A stretch of 64,000 bases of DNA from Psychrilyobacter piezotolerans (GCF_003391055.1 NZ_QUAJ01000001.1:238269-302268); one strand, 5' to 3'; positions 43,227 to 53,039 are shown, counted from the first letter of the stretch. Numbers and translations: made by a program. The notes: generated by a model from the sequence alone, not told the origin.

Positions 43227-45024
43227 TTATACACCTTTCAATATCATTCACAAGAGGTCTCCCCCTGAGTCCAAATTCTTCTAAAAGTTCTCCCCTTTTC
43301 CCGTGAGGTATAAAATCACACTCTATTCCCAATCTAAATATTTTCCTGTAGATATTCATAGAATTTGTCATCTCCAAGAGAAAACTTCCGAAGCCACTTT
43401 TTATCCGACCTTCTTCCAACGTTATTATGTTTTTGTATTTTTTAAAATTTTCTTCTATATATTCCTCATCTAAAGGTCTGATACTCGATACCCCCACTAT
43501 AGTAGGAGAAATACCTCTAGTTTTTAATTCTTCCGCAATATTTACCACTTCTTTTACCATACTTCCAACGGCTAATATCAAAGTATCATTACCTTTTTCA
43601 ATCTCTTTCCATTTTCCGAATTCAAATGCAGAAGAGTTATAATCCCAAGCACTGTCTCTGGGGATCCTAATGCTAAGTGGCCCGTCTTTATAGGTCGATG
43701 AAAATTCCAAAATTTCTTCCAGCTCTTTTTTAGTTGTAGGAGCCAATATATTTATATTTGGAATTGTCAGCAGGTATGGTATATCATATAATCCCTGATG
43801 AGTTTTCCCGTCCTCTCCTACTATTCCTGCCCTGTCTAATATGAAGTTCACCGACAGGTTTTGAATAGATATGTCATGGATAAGCTGACCATAGGCACGC
43901 TGTAAAAAAGTCGAATAGATAGCTACATAGGGTATTTTCCCCTGGGTAGCCAGTCCACCTGCAAATGTTACTGTATGTCCTTCAGCTATCCCCATATCAT
44001 AGGATCTTTCTTTAAACTTATCAAAGTAACCGGATAATCCAGTTCCTTTGACCATTCCGCAACACAGGGCATAGATATCACTATTATTTTCCCCCATCTC
44101 AACTAACTTATCTCCAAATATCTTAGAATAAGATACTTCACCTTTGGGAGTTTCCCCTGATTTTATATCAAAGGGAGAGATCCCGTGAAATTTTTCCGGG
44201 TTTTTCTCTGCAGGAAGATAACCCTTCCCTTTGTGGGTCTTTATATGTAAAAATATAGGACCCTTTAAGTTTTTAGCTTTTTCCAGTGCCGGCAACAGCT
44301 CCTCAAAGCTATGCCCGTCCACTGGTCCTACATATTTAAATCCTAAAAATTCAGACATACTGACAGGAGCAACCATGGTTTTCACCCCGTGTTCCACCCT
44401 GCCAATTATATCAGCTATCTTATTTCCAATTTTCCCGCGCCTAACCATTCCTTCAACTTCATCTTTTAAGTCCAAATAAAATTTACTGCCCATCACACGG
44501 CTAAAAAATTTTGAAAGTGCTCCCACATTGTTTCCTATAGACATCTCATTGTCATTTAAAATAACTATAAGATTTTCACACTTTCCATCCATATTATTCA
44601 GTGCTTCCAAGGAGTGACCATTAGCTATAGATGCGTCACCTATAACTACTATGACCTTATTTCCCTTGTCAGCTGTTGCTATCCCAAATCCTGCTGAAAG
44701 TGCTGACCCTGCATGACCGGATATAAAGTGGTCATGGGGGGATTCAGCCCTGTCTGTAAATGGTCCTATCCCATGCCTTTGACGAAGGGTAGAAAATTTA
44801 TCTTTTCTCCCAGTCAGTAATTTATGTACATAGGATTGATGTCCAACATCAAATAATATTTTATCCTTAGGTGAGTTAAAAATACTATGGATTGCCAGGG
44901 TTAACTCCACAACTCCTAAATTAGGACCTATATGCCCGCCATTTTTACTCACTGTTTCAATTATTATTTTTCTAATTTCATTAGATTTAATTGTTAACCC
45001 CTCTATCAGCTTTTTTTTATCCAT
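43213..45024 (-). CDS. dxs: 1-deoxy-D-xylulose-5-phosphate synthase
   Basis: First enzyme of the MEP isoprenoid pathway: condenses pyruvate and glyceraldehyde-3-phosphate with thiamine diphosphate. 603 aa. SKNGGHIGPNLGVVELTLA and DVGHQSYVHKLLTGR at the N-terminus, the ThDP site VIGDASIANG ... LNDNEMSIG, the pyrimidine domain DRAGIVGEDGKTHQGLYDI, and the C-terminal transketolase domain. Somewhat shorter than the E. coli enzyme (620 aa). SD agggg. Heads a close four-gene unit with HD, tlyA and rsmI. Confidence 0.95.
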   Translation of the reverse strand: MDKKKLIEGLTIKSNEIRKIIIETVSKNGGHIGPNLGVVELTLAIHSIFNSPKDKILFDVGHQSYVHKLLTGRKDKFSTLRQRHGIGPFTDRAESPHDHFISGHAGSALSAGFGIATADKGNKVIVVIGDASIANGHSLEALNNMDGKCENLIVILNDNEMSIGNNVGALSKFFSRVMGSKFYLDLKDEVEGMVRRGKIGNKIADIIGRVEHGVKTMVAPVSMSEFLGFKYVGPVDGHSFEELLPALEKAKNLKGPIFLHIKTHKGKGYLPAEKNPEKFHGISPFDIKSGETPKGEVSYSKIFGDKLVEMGENNSDIYALCCGMVKGTGLSGYFDKFKERSYDMGIAEGHTVTFAGGLATQGKIPYVAIYSTFLQRAYGQLIHDISIQNLSVNFILDRAGIVGEDGKTHQGLYDIPYLLTIPNINILAPTTKKELEEILEFSSTYKDGPLSIRIPRDSAWDYNSSAFEFGKWKEIEKGNDTLILAVGSMVKEVVNIAEELKTRGISPTIVGVSSIRPLDEEYIEENFKKYKNIITLEEGRIKSGFGSFLLEMTNSMNIYRKIFRLGIECDFIPHGKRGELLEEFGLRGRPLVNDIERCINAKY

Positions 45025-45051
45025 GTAAAACCCCTAATTAAACTTTTTTAG

Positions 45052-45357
45052 TTATATTCTTCTCAGATCTTCAGATACTACTGGATGATCCTTATTTTCT
45101 TTGTATAAAGTTATTATTCTACCTGTGATTCCTACTACTTCACAACCACTTTTTTCAGCTAATTCAGCTGCTAACTCTTTCTTGTCTACCTCTGCGTTTT
45201 GTAATATTTTTACTTTGATTAACTCTCTCTTTTCGATTGCATCCAATATACTTTTTACTATATTTTCACTAAATCCGTCTTTTCCTACTCTTACTAATGG
45301 TGACATGTCATGTGCTGCTTTTCTTAAATATGCTCTTTTTTTACTTGTTAATTTCAT
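45052..45357 (-). CDS. yhbY: YhbY/CRS1-CRM-type RNA-binding protein
   Basis: 101 aa, single CRM domain: LTSKKRAYLRKAAHDMSPLV, RVGKDGFSENIV (the GxxG-like loop), LIKVKILQNAEVDKKE and VVGITGRIITLYKEN. It binds pre-50S particles and aids ribosome assembly. SD agaggag, immediately downstream of hairpin repeat C. It lies 27 bases before dxs and may be co-transcribed. Confidence 0.93.
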   Translation of the reverse strand: MKLTSKKRAYLRKAAHDMSPLVRVGKDGFSENIVKSILDAIEKRELIKVKILQNAEVDKKELAAELAEKSGCEVVGITGRIITLYKENKDHPVVSEDLRRI

Positions 45358-45374
45358 TCTTTTTTTCTCCTCTT

Positions 45375-45400
45375 GTCGCCTTTGGCGAAACTAATATTTT
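45375..45400 (-). repeat. SD-adjacent hairpin repeat C, copy 2
   Basis: Minus-strand tttcgccaaaggcgacaaga: hairpin cgcc-aaa-ggcg ending a few bases before the SD agaggag of yhbY. It matches the copy at 37801-37828. Confidence 0.65.
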
Positions 45401-45456
45401 AAATAGATAAGTTAAAAACTTTTCTTTTTCTTTTTCAAATTGCTTCTACTATACTT

Positions 45457-47409
45457 CTATACTTCCATTACTATCGGTAGGATGATCGGTGATCTCTTGA
45501 TCTTTTCATAGAAAAATTTATTGGCTGTATCTTTTGTTATACCTTTTAACGTCGACCAATTTTTAGCATCCTCTTCTTTTAGAGCTACTATTTTTTCCCT
45601 GATGATTCCCTTGGCTTCATTAATCATGATATCTGCATCTTTAGAGTAAACAAATCCTCTGGTAACTACGTCTGGTCCTGCTAATAATTTACCGCTTGTT
45701 TTATCAATAGTAAGCACTATTATTACCACACCATCTTCAGCCAGCTGCTGCCTGTCTCTAAGGACTACCTTACCGATATCTCCTACACCTAATCCATCTA
45801 CCAGTGTTATTCCAGAAGTTACCTTCCCTGCTAATTTAGCATAAGATTTTGTTACCTCTACCCTGCTTCCATTTGTAGCTATAATTATTCTATCTTCCGG
45901 TATTCCTGTTTCCATCCCTGTTTTCTTATGGGCTATCAACATCTTATAGTCCCCATGCACAGGCATAAAGTTTTTAGGTCTAACCAGGTTTAACATCAGC
46001 TTCTGCTCATCCTGACTTCCGTGTCCAGATACATGGATACCGGCTATTTTTTTGAATACAACATCTGCATCATTTTTTAACAGGTTATTTATATTGTTAT
46101 AAACTGCTCTCTCATTTCCAGGAATTGGAGTTGCAGATATTATTACTGTATCGCCTTTTCTAATCTTAATATGTTTATGCATATTTTTAGCAATTCTTGA
46201 TAGAGCTGCCAAGGGCTCTCCCTGGGTTCCGGTACATAGCAGCACTGCTTTCTCATCTGGTAATTTTTCAATCTGCTTTAGACTGACCATTATTCCCTCT
46301 GGTAACTTTAAATATCCCAGTTTAGAAGCTATATCAAAGACTTTTACCATACTTCTTCCCTCTACGGCTATCTTTCTGTTAACTCTGTGGGCTTCGTTTA
46401 CAATTTGCTGAAGTCTGTATATATGAGATGCAAAAGAAGCTATGATTACCCTTCCACTGGCTTTTTCAAACTCTTTTCTTATAGATTCTCCTACACTTCT
46501 TTCAGATGGAGTATATCCCTCTAATTCCGCGTTTGTACTGTCTGAAAGTAACAGGTCTACCCCTTCATCTCCCAATCTGGCAAATCTGCTGAAATCTAAT
46601 CCATCACCATCTACCGGTGTTAAGTCTATTTTAAAATCTCCTGTATGGATTACTTTTCCAGCCGGTGTTTTTATACAAATGGCATATGCATCTGCTATAC
46701 TGTGAGTTACACTTATGAATTCTACTTCAAAATATTTTCCTATCTTAAATCTGCTTCTTCCACGAGCTTCCTTCATCTTAGGTGTAAAGTTACCAAAAGA
46801 TGATTTTTCAAACTTTGATTTTGCCAGAGCTAATGCTAATTTCCCGCCATACATAGGTACATTATGATCTATAGTCTGGTAAAGGTATGGTGTCCCGCCG
46901 ATATGATCCTCATGACCATGGGTAATTAACAACGCTTTTACCTTATCCTTATTGCTTGCTATATAGCTATAATCAGGAATTACTACATCTATTCCCGGCA
47001 GTGCTTCATCTGGAAAGGCTATCCCTGCATCTACTATTACGATCTCATCCCTGTATTGAAATAAGGTCATATTTTTTCCTATCTCATCTAAACCACCTAG
47101 AGGTATAACAAATAATTTTTCCTCTTTTTTATTGGATTTAGGAGCATCTGTGTCATTTGGAACTATTTTTTTAGGTCCCTTATGAACCTTCTTTCTATGT
47201 TTTATATCTTTTATCGAATCTTTAGCTACTGCATCTTTTTTCACTTCTACAGTTCCTAGTTTTTCTAGTTTTTCTAATTTTTTTAGTTTTTCTGATTTTT
47301 CCACAGTCTCAACATCAGTTTTTTTAGGTCTTTTAAAAAAACTTTTGACTCTTTTTACAGGATTATCAGATAAAGATGTAGTTGTCTCTACCTTTTCCGT
47401 TGTATTCAT
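45457..47409 (-). CDS. rnj: Ribonuclease J
   Basis: Dual endo-/5'-3' exoribonuclease of RNA decay and rRNA maturation. 650 aa, ~95 longer than usual (~555). The first ~95 residues are Lys/Glu-rich and low complexity (SFFKRPKKTDVETVEKSEK, EKLKKLEKLEKLG). The conserved enzyme starts at LFVIPLGGLDEIGKNM. Metallo-beta-lactamase motifs: ALLITHGHEDHIGG, SVTHSIADAYAI, HTGDFKIDL. Beta-CASP: LLSDSTNAE, IASFASHIYRLQQI, CTGTQGEPLAAL and HVSGHGSQDEQ. A C-terminal domain follows. SD aaggagg. Single gene between mrdA and yhbY. Confidence 0.95.
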   Translation of the reverse strand: MNTTEKVETTTSLSDNPVKRVKSFFKRPKKTDVETVEKSEKLKKLEKLEKLGTVEVKKDAVAKDSIKDIKHRKKVHKGPKKIVPNDTDAPKSNKKEEKLFVIPLGGLDEIGKNMTLFQYRDEIVIVDAGIAFPDEALPGIDVVIPDYSYIASNKDKVKALLITHGHEDHIGGTPYLYQTIDHNVPMYGGKLALALAKSKFEKSSFGNFTPKMKEARGRSRFKIGKYFEVEFISVTHSIADAYAICIKTPAGKVIHTGDFKIDLTPVDGDGLDFSRFARLGDEGVDLLLSDSTNAELEGYTPSERSVGESIRKEFEKASGRVIIASFASHIYRLQQIVNEAHRVNRKIAVEGRSMVKVFDIASKLGYLKLPEGIMVSLKQIEKLPDEKAVLLCTGTQGEPLAALSRIAKNMHKHIKIRKGDTVIISATPIPGNERAVYNNINNLLKNDADVVFKKIAGIHVSGHGSQDEQKLMLNLVRPKNFMPVHGDYKMLIAHKKTGMETGIPEDRIIIATNGSRVEVTKSYAKLAGKVTSGITLVDGLGVGDIGKVVLRDRQQLAEDGVVIIVLTIDKTSGKLLAGPDVVTRGFVYSKDADIMINEAKGIIREKIVALKEEDAKNWSTLKGITKDTANKFFYEKIKRSPIILPIVMEV

Positions 47410-47521
47410 TTTTCTCCTCCTTAATTTTTAAGGGAAGCCTTCTTTACCTTCCCTTAAAAATTTAACAATAACATAACTCCCTTAATTAAGAGTAACCTTC
47501 ATTTATCCTTATTTTCTTTCA

Positions 47522-49333
47522 CTATTTTCTTTCACTATTTTCTTCCGCTACTTTTCCCTTTTCTAAATAAGCATCTATAAAGACTTTGGCTACTTCGGCT
47601 GCATCTTTACCTCCAGAACCTCCGCCCTCTATAAAAGCTGTAAACGCTATTTCCGGTTTGTCAGCTGGAAAATATCCTGAAACCCAAGAATGAGGTTCCT
47701 TGTATTTTGAGTTTTGAGCTGATCCTGTTTTAGCAGCCACCCTTACTCCATTTGTCCTCAATCTTTTTGCCGTTCCATCTTTAGCTTCTACAGTTTGTAC
47801 CAAGGCTTCTTTTATCTCTTCCATATACCTTTTATTGTACTTTACTTCCTCCCTCTCACCTTTTATTTCCTTTATTTTTCCTTCTTCCGTTACTATTTTT
47901 TCAACTAAATGAGGAGTATAAGTATACCCTTTATTAGCTAATATCGAATAAGCTTTTGCCATTTGAAGGGGGGTTACCAACAGGTACCCCTGTCCTATTG
48001 ACAGATTTATAGAGTCCCCTGTATACCAAGGTTCCTTTAATCTTTTCTTTTTCCAGTCATTATCCGGCAGGAGGCCAGGCTTTTCTCCTGGTATATCGAC
48101 TCCTGTTTTTTTCCCTATTCCGAAAGCATCTGCTACCTCTAGCATCTTCTGCCTTCCGTATTTATCTGCTGCTCTATAGTAATAGTAGTTTACAGATTCT
48201 ACCAAAGATTTGGTCAGGTCTGTATACCCATGTCCCTCTCTTTTCCAGCTTCTCCACTTCCACTTACCTATCTGGTAATACCCGGGATCAAAAAATGTCT
48301 CTTTGGGGTTCAATCCTTCCTCCAAAAAAGCTAACGCTGATAAAGCTTTAAATATTGAACCTGGCGGATATCTTCCTGTTATGGCTCTATTTTCTAAAGG
48401 CCTGTCTTTGTTAAACATAATATCGTCCCATTCCTTAGTTGTCATCTTAGAAATTATGGTGTTCAGTGGATATTCGGGATTACTTGCCATGGTTATTATC
48501 CTGCCTGTTTTTGGTTCTATAGCCACGAAGGCACCCTTCATTTTTTTCATATTCATATAATCAGTTATTTTCTGCTGAAGATCAAAGTCCACAGTAAGAT
48601 AGATATCATCTCCCATTTTAGGCTTTTTTTCTTCTAAGGTTTTAACAAACCTGTTATGTGCATTTACCTCGATATACCTGTAACCATTTTCTCCTCTGAG
48701 ATAGGATTCATATTGCTTTTCAATCCCCTGTTTCCCTATTATATCATCTTTTTTATACCCGCTGTCCTTCATTTTTTCATATTCATCTGAGGAAACATTT
48801 CTTACATATCCCAAAATATGAGATCCCAAGGACTCATTCAGATATTTTCTTTTAGAATAAATCTGAACTTCTAAATATGAAAAATCTGAATTTTTTTCTA
48901 TTATCTTGTGGGCTTTTTCTTTGGATATATCATCAAAAATAACATTTTCTCGAGTATAATTATAGATTTCCCCATACTTTATCCTCTTCTCTATTGTTTT
49001 TTTATCGTATCCCAAAAGTTTTGACATCTCATCTAATTTTTTTTCATCATACTTTCTTTCGTTTAGATAAACCAGTCTGTAGCCAGCTTCATTGTTTACC
49101 AGGAGTTCACCATTTGAATCATATATTTTACCACGATAACCGTTTACTCTCTTTACTTTAATACTATTTTTATTGGACATTTTTTTATATTTTTCTACCT
49201 TTACTATCTGCATAAAAAAAAGTCGTGCAAAGATCAAACTATATATTATTGCAACTATTATGAGGAAGTTTTCTCCCCTTCCTTTTTCCGACCTTTTCAA
49301 CTTCACTGACAGCATTTTTCTTTTTAATTTCAT
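47522..49333 (-). CDS. mrdA: Penicillin-binding protein 2 (transpeptidase of the elongasome)
   Basis: 603 aa. A membrane anchor at about 25-43, a dimerisation domain (NSIKVKRVNGYRGKIYDSNG, IDKKYE-like IIGKQGIEKQYESYLRGE), and the transpeptidase domain with SxxK in YPPGSIFKALSA, SxN in SVNYYYY and KTG in AAKTGSAQN. It cross-links lateral-wall peptidoglycan in rod-shaped cells and is the target of mecillinam-type beta-lactams. It overlaps mreD by ATGA, so is translationally coupled. Its 3' end carries a short tandem duplication (gaaaatagt twice) that includes the stop codon. Confidence 0.95.
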   Translation of the reverse strand: MKLKRKMLSVKLKRSEKGRGENFLIIVAIIYSLIFARLFFMQIVKVEKYKKMSNKNSIKVKRVNGYRGKIYDSNGELLVNNEAGYRLVYLNERKYDEKKLDEMSKLLGYDKKTIEKRIKYGEIYNYTRENVIFDDISKEKAHKIIEKNSDFSYLEVQIYSKRKYLNESLGSHILGYVRNVSSDEYEKMKDSGYKKDDIIGKQGIEKQYESYLRGENGYRYIEVNAHNRFVKTLEEKKPKMGDDIYLTVDFDLQQKITDYMNMKKMKGAFVAIEPKTGRIITMASNPEYPLNTIISKMTTKEWDDIMFNKDRPLENRAITGRYPPGSIFKALSALAFLEEGLNPKETFFDPGYYQIGKWKWRSWKREGHGYTDLTKSLVESVNYYYYRAADKYGRQKMLEVADAFGIGKKTGVDIPGEKPGLLPDNDWKKKRLKEPWYTGDSINLSIGQGYLLVTPLQMAKAYSILANKGYTYTPHLVEKIVTEEGKIKEIKGEREEVKYNKRYMEEIKEALVQTVEAKDGTAKRLRTNGVRVAAKTGSAQNSKYKEPHSWVSGYFPADKPEIAFTAFIEGGGSGGKDAAEVAKVFIDAYLEKGKVAEENSERK

Positions 49334-49740
49334 ATATTTTTCCTTAATTTTTTTATAAAACTATAATTAAGCAGCAGATATCCACCAAACATGATTACCC
49401 CCTGATAGAGATAAAAATATGGTAATTTTATATATAAATATGTCCCATATATAATGAATTGTATCAAACTATAATAAATTATATTTATCTTCTCGTATCC
49501 TAATACCTTAGACAAAAAATAACTTACTACAAATATAATCACAAAAACAATCCCCAGTTCTACCAAAATATTTTTGTCCTTAGATATTATTATGCAAATT
49601 AATATAACTTCAAATATCCCGTTTTTACCTCTTTTATAAGCTAAATATGTTAAATAAGGTAGAGCTATTATGTTATAAGGAAAGGTTACCACCAAAGAAT
49701 TTTCTAAAAAAATAAAAATCAGAATAAAAAAATTAAACAT
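49330..49740 (-). CDS. mreD: MreD-like rod-shape membrane protein
   Basis: 136 aa, almost wholly hydrophobic, four or five membrane segments (FLENSLVVTFPYNIIALPYL at the start). Sequence identity to MreD is not strong by eye. The call rests on size, topology and the position directly before mrdA, where mreD normally lies. No mreB or mreC is in the window. Overlaps rsfS upstream by eight bases and mrdA downstream by four. Confidence 0.65.
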   Translation of the reverse strand: MFNFFILIFIFLENSLVVTFPYNIIALPYLTYLAYKRGKNGIFEVILICIIISKDKNILVELGIVFVIIFVVSYFLSKVLGYEKINIIYYSLIQFIIYGTYLYIKLPYFYLYQGVIMFGGYLLLNYSFIKKLRKNI

Positions 49741-50077
49741 CTAATTCAGGAAACACTACATTAGCATATCCCCATAACTCCTCTAGTCTATATAGATCTC
49801 TCGTATGCTGATCTAAAACATGAATTATTACATCATCCCCATCGATCAATATCCAGTGGGCTTCATCCTGCCCCTCTATATGCAGTCTTCTTTCATCCAA
49901 TTCCATTAATCTAGATTCTACTTCCTCTGATATAGCCCTTATATTTCTGTTAGATGATCCTGTACATATTACAGCGTAATCACATAGAGAATTTTTTCCT
50001 TGAAAATCAAGGATGATCAGCTCTTGTCCTTTCTTACTCTCAATAGCCTCCACTATCTTTTCCAATTTCTCTAACAT
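49733..50077 (-). CDS. rsfS: Ribosomal silencing factor RsfS
   Basis: Binds L14 on the 50S subunit and prevents joining of subunits in poor conditions. 114 aa. Family pattern: AIESKKGQELIILDFQGKNS, LCDYAVICTGSSNRNIRAIS, EGQDEAHWILIDGDDVIIHV and RDLYRLEELWG. SD ggggg. Eight bases after the LytR_C-domain gene; the usual neighbours nadD and yqeK are not next to it. Confidence 0.95.
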   Translation of the reverse strand: MLEKLEKIVEAIESKKGQELIILDFQGKNSLCDYAVICTGSSNRNIRAISEEVESRLMELDERRLHIEGQDEAHWILIDGDDVIIHVLDQHTRDLYRLEELWGYANVVFPELDV

Positions 50078-50085
50078 AGCTCCCC

Positions 50086-51054
50086 CTATTCTTTTATATA
50101 GACATTTATTATGTTATTTTCTCCATTGTTACTTTCTACCATATTTTGTATCCCCAATTTTTTAGCTATCTTATAGGCTATATAGTAGTCTTCTGCTCTG
50201 TAGTCCACTACAGTCAGGTTCCCTTTTTCAGTCCCTGTAGAGATGTTTTTATATCCGTTTTTTACAAGGAGATTTTTAGCATTTACAGTTACTTTATCTG
50301 CACCATGAATATTAATTTTAGTTTGTATATTTTCCTCTTTTCCTAAAATTATCACAGCATTAGCCAGAGTCGGCAGATCCAATTCTGATTTTATTTTAAT
50401 ATATTTTTCATCTAAACTCATAACCAAAGCTTCTATTTGATTGGTTTGTAAGTCTTTATTGATTATATAACTGTACTCACTGTCTCTTTCATAGTTTGCA
50501 GCATTATATTTATACGAAAGAGCTTCCTCTATCTTCTTTCCTGTTCTACCTGCATAACCAGATTTCCCATTACCGTTCAACACATCCACTATTACATTTT
50601 CTGCGGTTTCACCGTTAGATTTATAATATTTTTTCATGAATAATGAGTTTAAGTTAGAAGTCAATACATATCTTTTATCCTCTATCATAACTTCCGGAAC
50701 ATTGTATTTATAAGCTACATTTAATCTAACTTCACCTTTTTTTACCACTTCAAAAGTATCAACTTTTTCCGGTAACAATTCATTTATCCCATCCATAATA
50801 CCACGATAGTTTCCTACTTTATCCAAATCTGCTATGGTCTTGTCCCCGTCCAGCTGGATATCAAAGGGTATACTCAGTGATAATTTATCCTCGTATACAA
50901 CAAACACATTTTCTTTTCCTATAACCATATATCTCGGAAGGTCTATTATCCTTTTGTTGTTACTACTAATATTCATATATAATAACCCTATTAGAGTTAT
51001 CACAAGGAATATTATAATACTGAGTAATTTAGATTTTTTCTGTCTCTTTGCCAT
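50086..51054 (-). CDS. Membrane-anchored LytR C-terminal-domain protein
   Basis: 322 aa. One N-terminal membrane segment (about 10-27), then a ~125-residue unassigned extracytoplasmic region. At about 155 begins VIVDVLNGNGKSGYAGRTGKKIEEAL, the LytR_C domain start. A second, more divergent copy seems to start near 245 (KINIHGADKVTVNAKNLLV ... NLTVVDYRAEDYYIAYKIA). LytR_C accompanies LCP wall-polymer ligases, but no LCP domain is present. In this operon it sits before rsfS, mreD and mrdA, suggesting an envelope role. It overlaps mtaB by 26 bases. Confidence 0.75.
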   Translation of the reverse strand: MAKRQKKSKLLSIIIFLVITLIGLLYMNISSNNKRIIDLPRYMVIGKENVFVVYEDKLSLSIPFDIQLDGDKTIADLDKVGNYRGIMDGINELLPEKVDTFEVVKKGEVRLNVAYKYNVPEVMIEDKRYVLTSNLNSLFMKKYYKSNGETAENVIVDVLNGNGKSGYAGRTGKKIEEALSYKYNAANYERDSEYSYIINKDLQTNQIEALVMSLDEKYIKIKSELDLPTLANAVIILGKEENIQTKINIHGADKVTVNAKNLLVKNGYKNISTGTEKGNLTVVDYRAEDYYIAYKIAKKLGIQNMVESNNGENNIINVYIKE

Positions 51055-52342
51055 AAAGTTTCCCCTCTTCTAAATATATTTCTACCTCTACTATCTCACT
51101 TACTTTATATCCAGAATCTTCCATTTTTATCCTGTGATAGTTCTCTGTATATCCATAAGCATATCCATCTTTTATAGTTTCCACCAATACCTTAGTTTTC
51201 TTCCCGATATTTTTTTCTTTAGATAACTGTTCCATCTCTTTTCTTAAACCTTCCAGTTTTTTAGCCCTGTTTTTCTTGTGGCTGCCATCTACCTTCCCAG
51301 ATAATTTACTGGCTGCAGTATTTTCTCTGTCAGAATACGGGAAGATATGCAGATTTGAAAATCCAATTTCCCCTATCAGGTTATAAGTATTTTTAAAATT
51401 ATCATCTTTTTCCTGCGGAAATCCTACAATTACATCTGCGGTAAACTCCAGATCTTTTACTTTTTCCTTCAATCCTAATAATTTATCTTTTATGAGATCC
51501 GTTCCATATTTCCTCTTCATCAATCCCAGTACTTCATCGTCACAAGATTGCAGGGAAATGTGCAGGTGGGGCATCATTTTAGAGTTGTTTGCCATAATAT
51601 CTATAAACCTGTCATTTATCTTATCCGGATAGATAGATCCCAGTCTTACCCTCTCTACACCATCTATTGCAGTAACTGCTTCCAATAGGTCTTCAAAGTT
51701 TTTCCCCTCTTCTAAATCTTCACCATAGACACCCATATTTATACCGATCAAGATAATCTCCTTATACCCTTCACCGGTCAATATTTTTATCTCGGTTAAG
51801 ATACTATCCAATTTCCTGCTTCTGCTTCTGCCTCTGGCAAAGGGAATCTTACAATAAGAACAAAATTCATTACATCCATCTTGGATCTTTACGTAGGCTC
51901 TGCTCATCTCTCTCATAGTAGCAAATTCCAATTCACTATATTCATGATCGTCAAATATATTATGAGAAACTACTTTTTCTATCTCTTTTTTATCCTCTAT
52001 GGATCTTACCAGCTTTAAAATATCACCTTTATTGGTATTTCCTACAACATAATCAACATAGTCTTTTTCCAGCAGACTCTCACCATCGGTCTGGGCATAA
52101 CATCCTGTTATTATAACCACAGAATCTTTACTTAACTTTTTGGCACGACTCAATATATTCCTGGTTTTTTTATCAGCTATACTGGTTACAGTACAGGAAT
52201 TTACTATATAATAATCTGATTTCTCTTCAAAATTTACCTCTTCATATCCTTCTTCTAAAAACTGTTTTTTTATACTCTCAGTCTCATATTGATTGACCTT
52301 ACATCCCAGAGTATAAAAAGCTACTTTCTTACCAAATTTCAT
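51029..52342 (-). CDS. mtaB: tRNA t6A37 methylthiotransferase MtaB
   Basis: Converts t6A37 to ms2t6A in tRNAs reading ANN codons. 437 aa. The N-terminal UPF0004 domain has FYTLGCKVNQYETE (first Cys), SCTVTSIADKK and VITGCYAQTDGE. The radical-SAM motif is DGCNEFCSYCKIPFARG (CxxxCxxC), and a C-terminal TRAM domain follows. YTLGCKVNQxE distinguishes MtaB from MiaB. It overlaps the end of rsmE by 14 bases. Confidence 0.93.
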   Translation of the reverse strand: MKFGKKVAFYTLGCKVNQYETESIKKQFLEEGYEEVNFEEKSDYYIVNSCTVTSIADKKTRNILSRAKKLSKDSVVIITGCYAQTDGESLLEKDYVDYVVGNTNKGDILKLVRSIEDKKEIEKVVSHNIFDDHEYSELEFATMREMSRAYVKIQDGCNEFCSYCKIPFARGRSRSRKLDSILTEIKILTGEGYKEIILIGINMGVYGEDLEEGKNFEDLLEAVTAIDGVERVRLGSIYPDKINDRFIDIMANNSKMMPHLHISLQSCDDEVLGLMKRKYGTDLIKDKLLGLKEKVKDLEFTADVIVGFPQEKDDNFKNTYNLIGEIGFSNLHIFPYSDRENTAASKLSGKVDGSHKKNRAKKLEGLRKEMEQLSKEKNIGKKTKVLVETIKDGYAYGYTENYHRIKMEDSGYKVSEIVEVEIYLEEGKLYGKETEKI

Positions 52343-53036
52343 TTAAAATTACTCCTCCTGCTACTATAGCTGCTGTCTCTGCTCTCAGTATTCTTCTTCC
52401 CAGGGAGATTATTTTTACACCCTTCCCACGCAAAAACTCTACCTCTGAATCATCAAATCCGCCCTCCGGACCTATAAGGTACAAGATTTTTTTTAACTTA
52501 TCCAACCCATTATAGTTGGTTATCTTATTCCCGTCGGCTCCCTCGTAGGGTAAAAATACCAGATCATATTCACCATAATTAATTTCCTTTAAATTAGTAG
52601 GTTCAGCTATCTCTACTTTCCTTACTCCCTGGCACTGTTTCAATGCTTCTGTAGATACTACAACCCATTTATCTTTTTTTTCCTTTACTTTTACAACTGT
52701 TCTTTTAGTTTTCATAGGAATAATTTTATTTATTCCTATCTCGGTCAATTTTTGTATAGACAGATCCATCTTATCATTTTTTAATAATCCTAAGGCTATA
52801 TCCACCTTTACAGAAGTTGAATAATTATCCTCTAAAACTTCCCTTATCTCTCCTAAAATCTCTTTTTTATCCAGGGAAAGTATCTCACACCTATACTCTT
52901 TTTCACCATCAACAACCCTGATTTCATCTCCTACATTCATACGAAATGAATTTTTCAGGTGATTTATATCTTTTTTATCCTTTATTTCAACTATATTTCC
53001 CTTTATATTTTCTTTTTCGACAACTACACTTATCAT
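52329..53036 (-). CDS. rsmE: 16S rRNA (uracil-1498-N3)-methyltransferase
   Basis: 235 aa, SPOUT knot. It has KKDINHLKNSFRMNVGDEIRV, EIGINKIIPMKTKRTVVK, LIGPEGGFDDSEVEFLRGKG and ISLGRRILRAETAAI, the family's knot motifs binding SAM. It modifies U1498 of 16S rRNA. Only three bases separate it from the rrf2 stop, and there is no strong SD, so it is probably coupled to the gene before it. Confidence 0.95.
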   Translation of the reverse strand: MISVVVEKENIKGNIVEIKDKKDINHLKNSFRMNVGDEIRVVDGEKEYRCEILSLDKKEILGEIREVLEDNYSTSVKVDIALGLLKNDKMDLSIQKLTEIGINKIIPMKTKRTVVKVKEKKDKWVVVSTEALKQCQGVRKVEIAEPTNLKEINYGEYDLVFLPYEGADGNKITNYNGLDKLKKILYLIGPEGGFDDSEVEFLRGKGVKIISLGRRILRAETAAIVAGGVILNEIW

Positions 53037-53039
53037 GGA

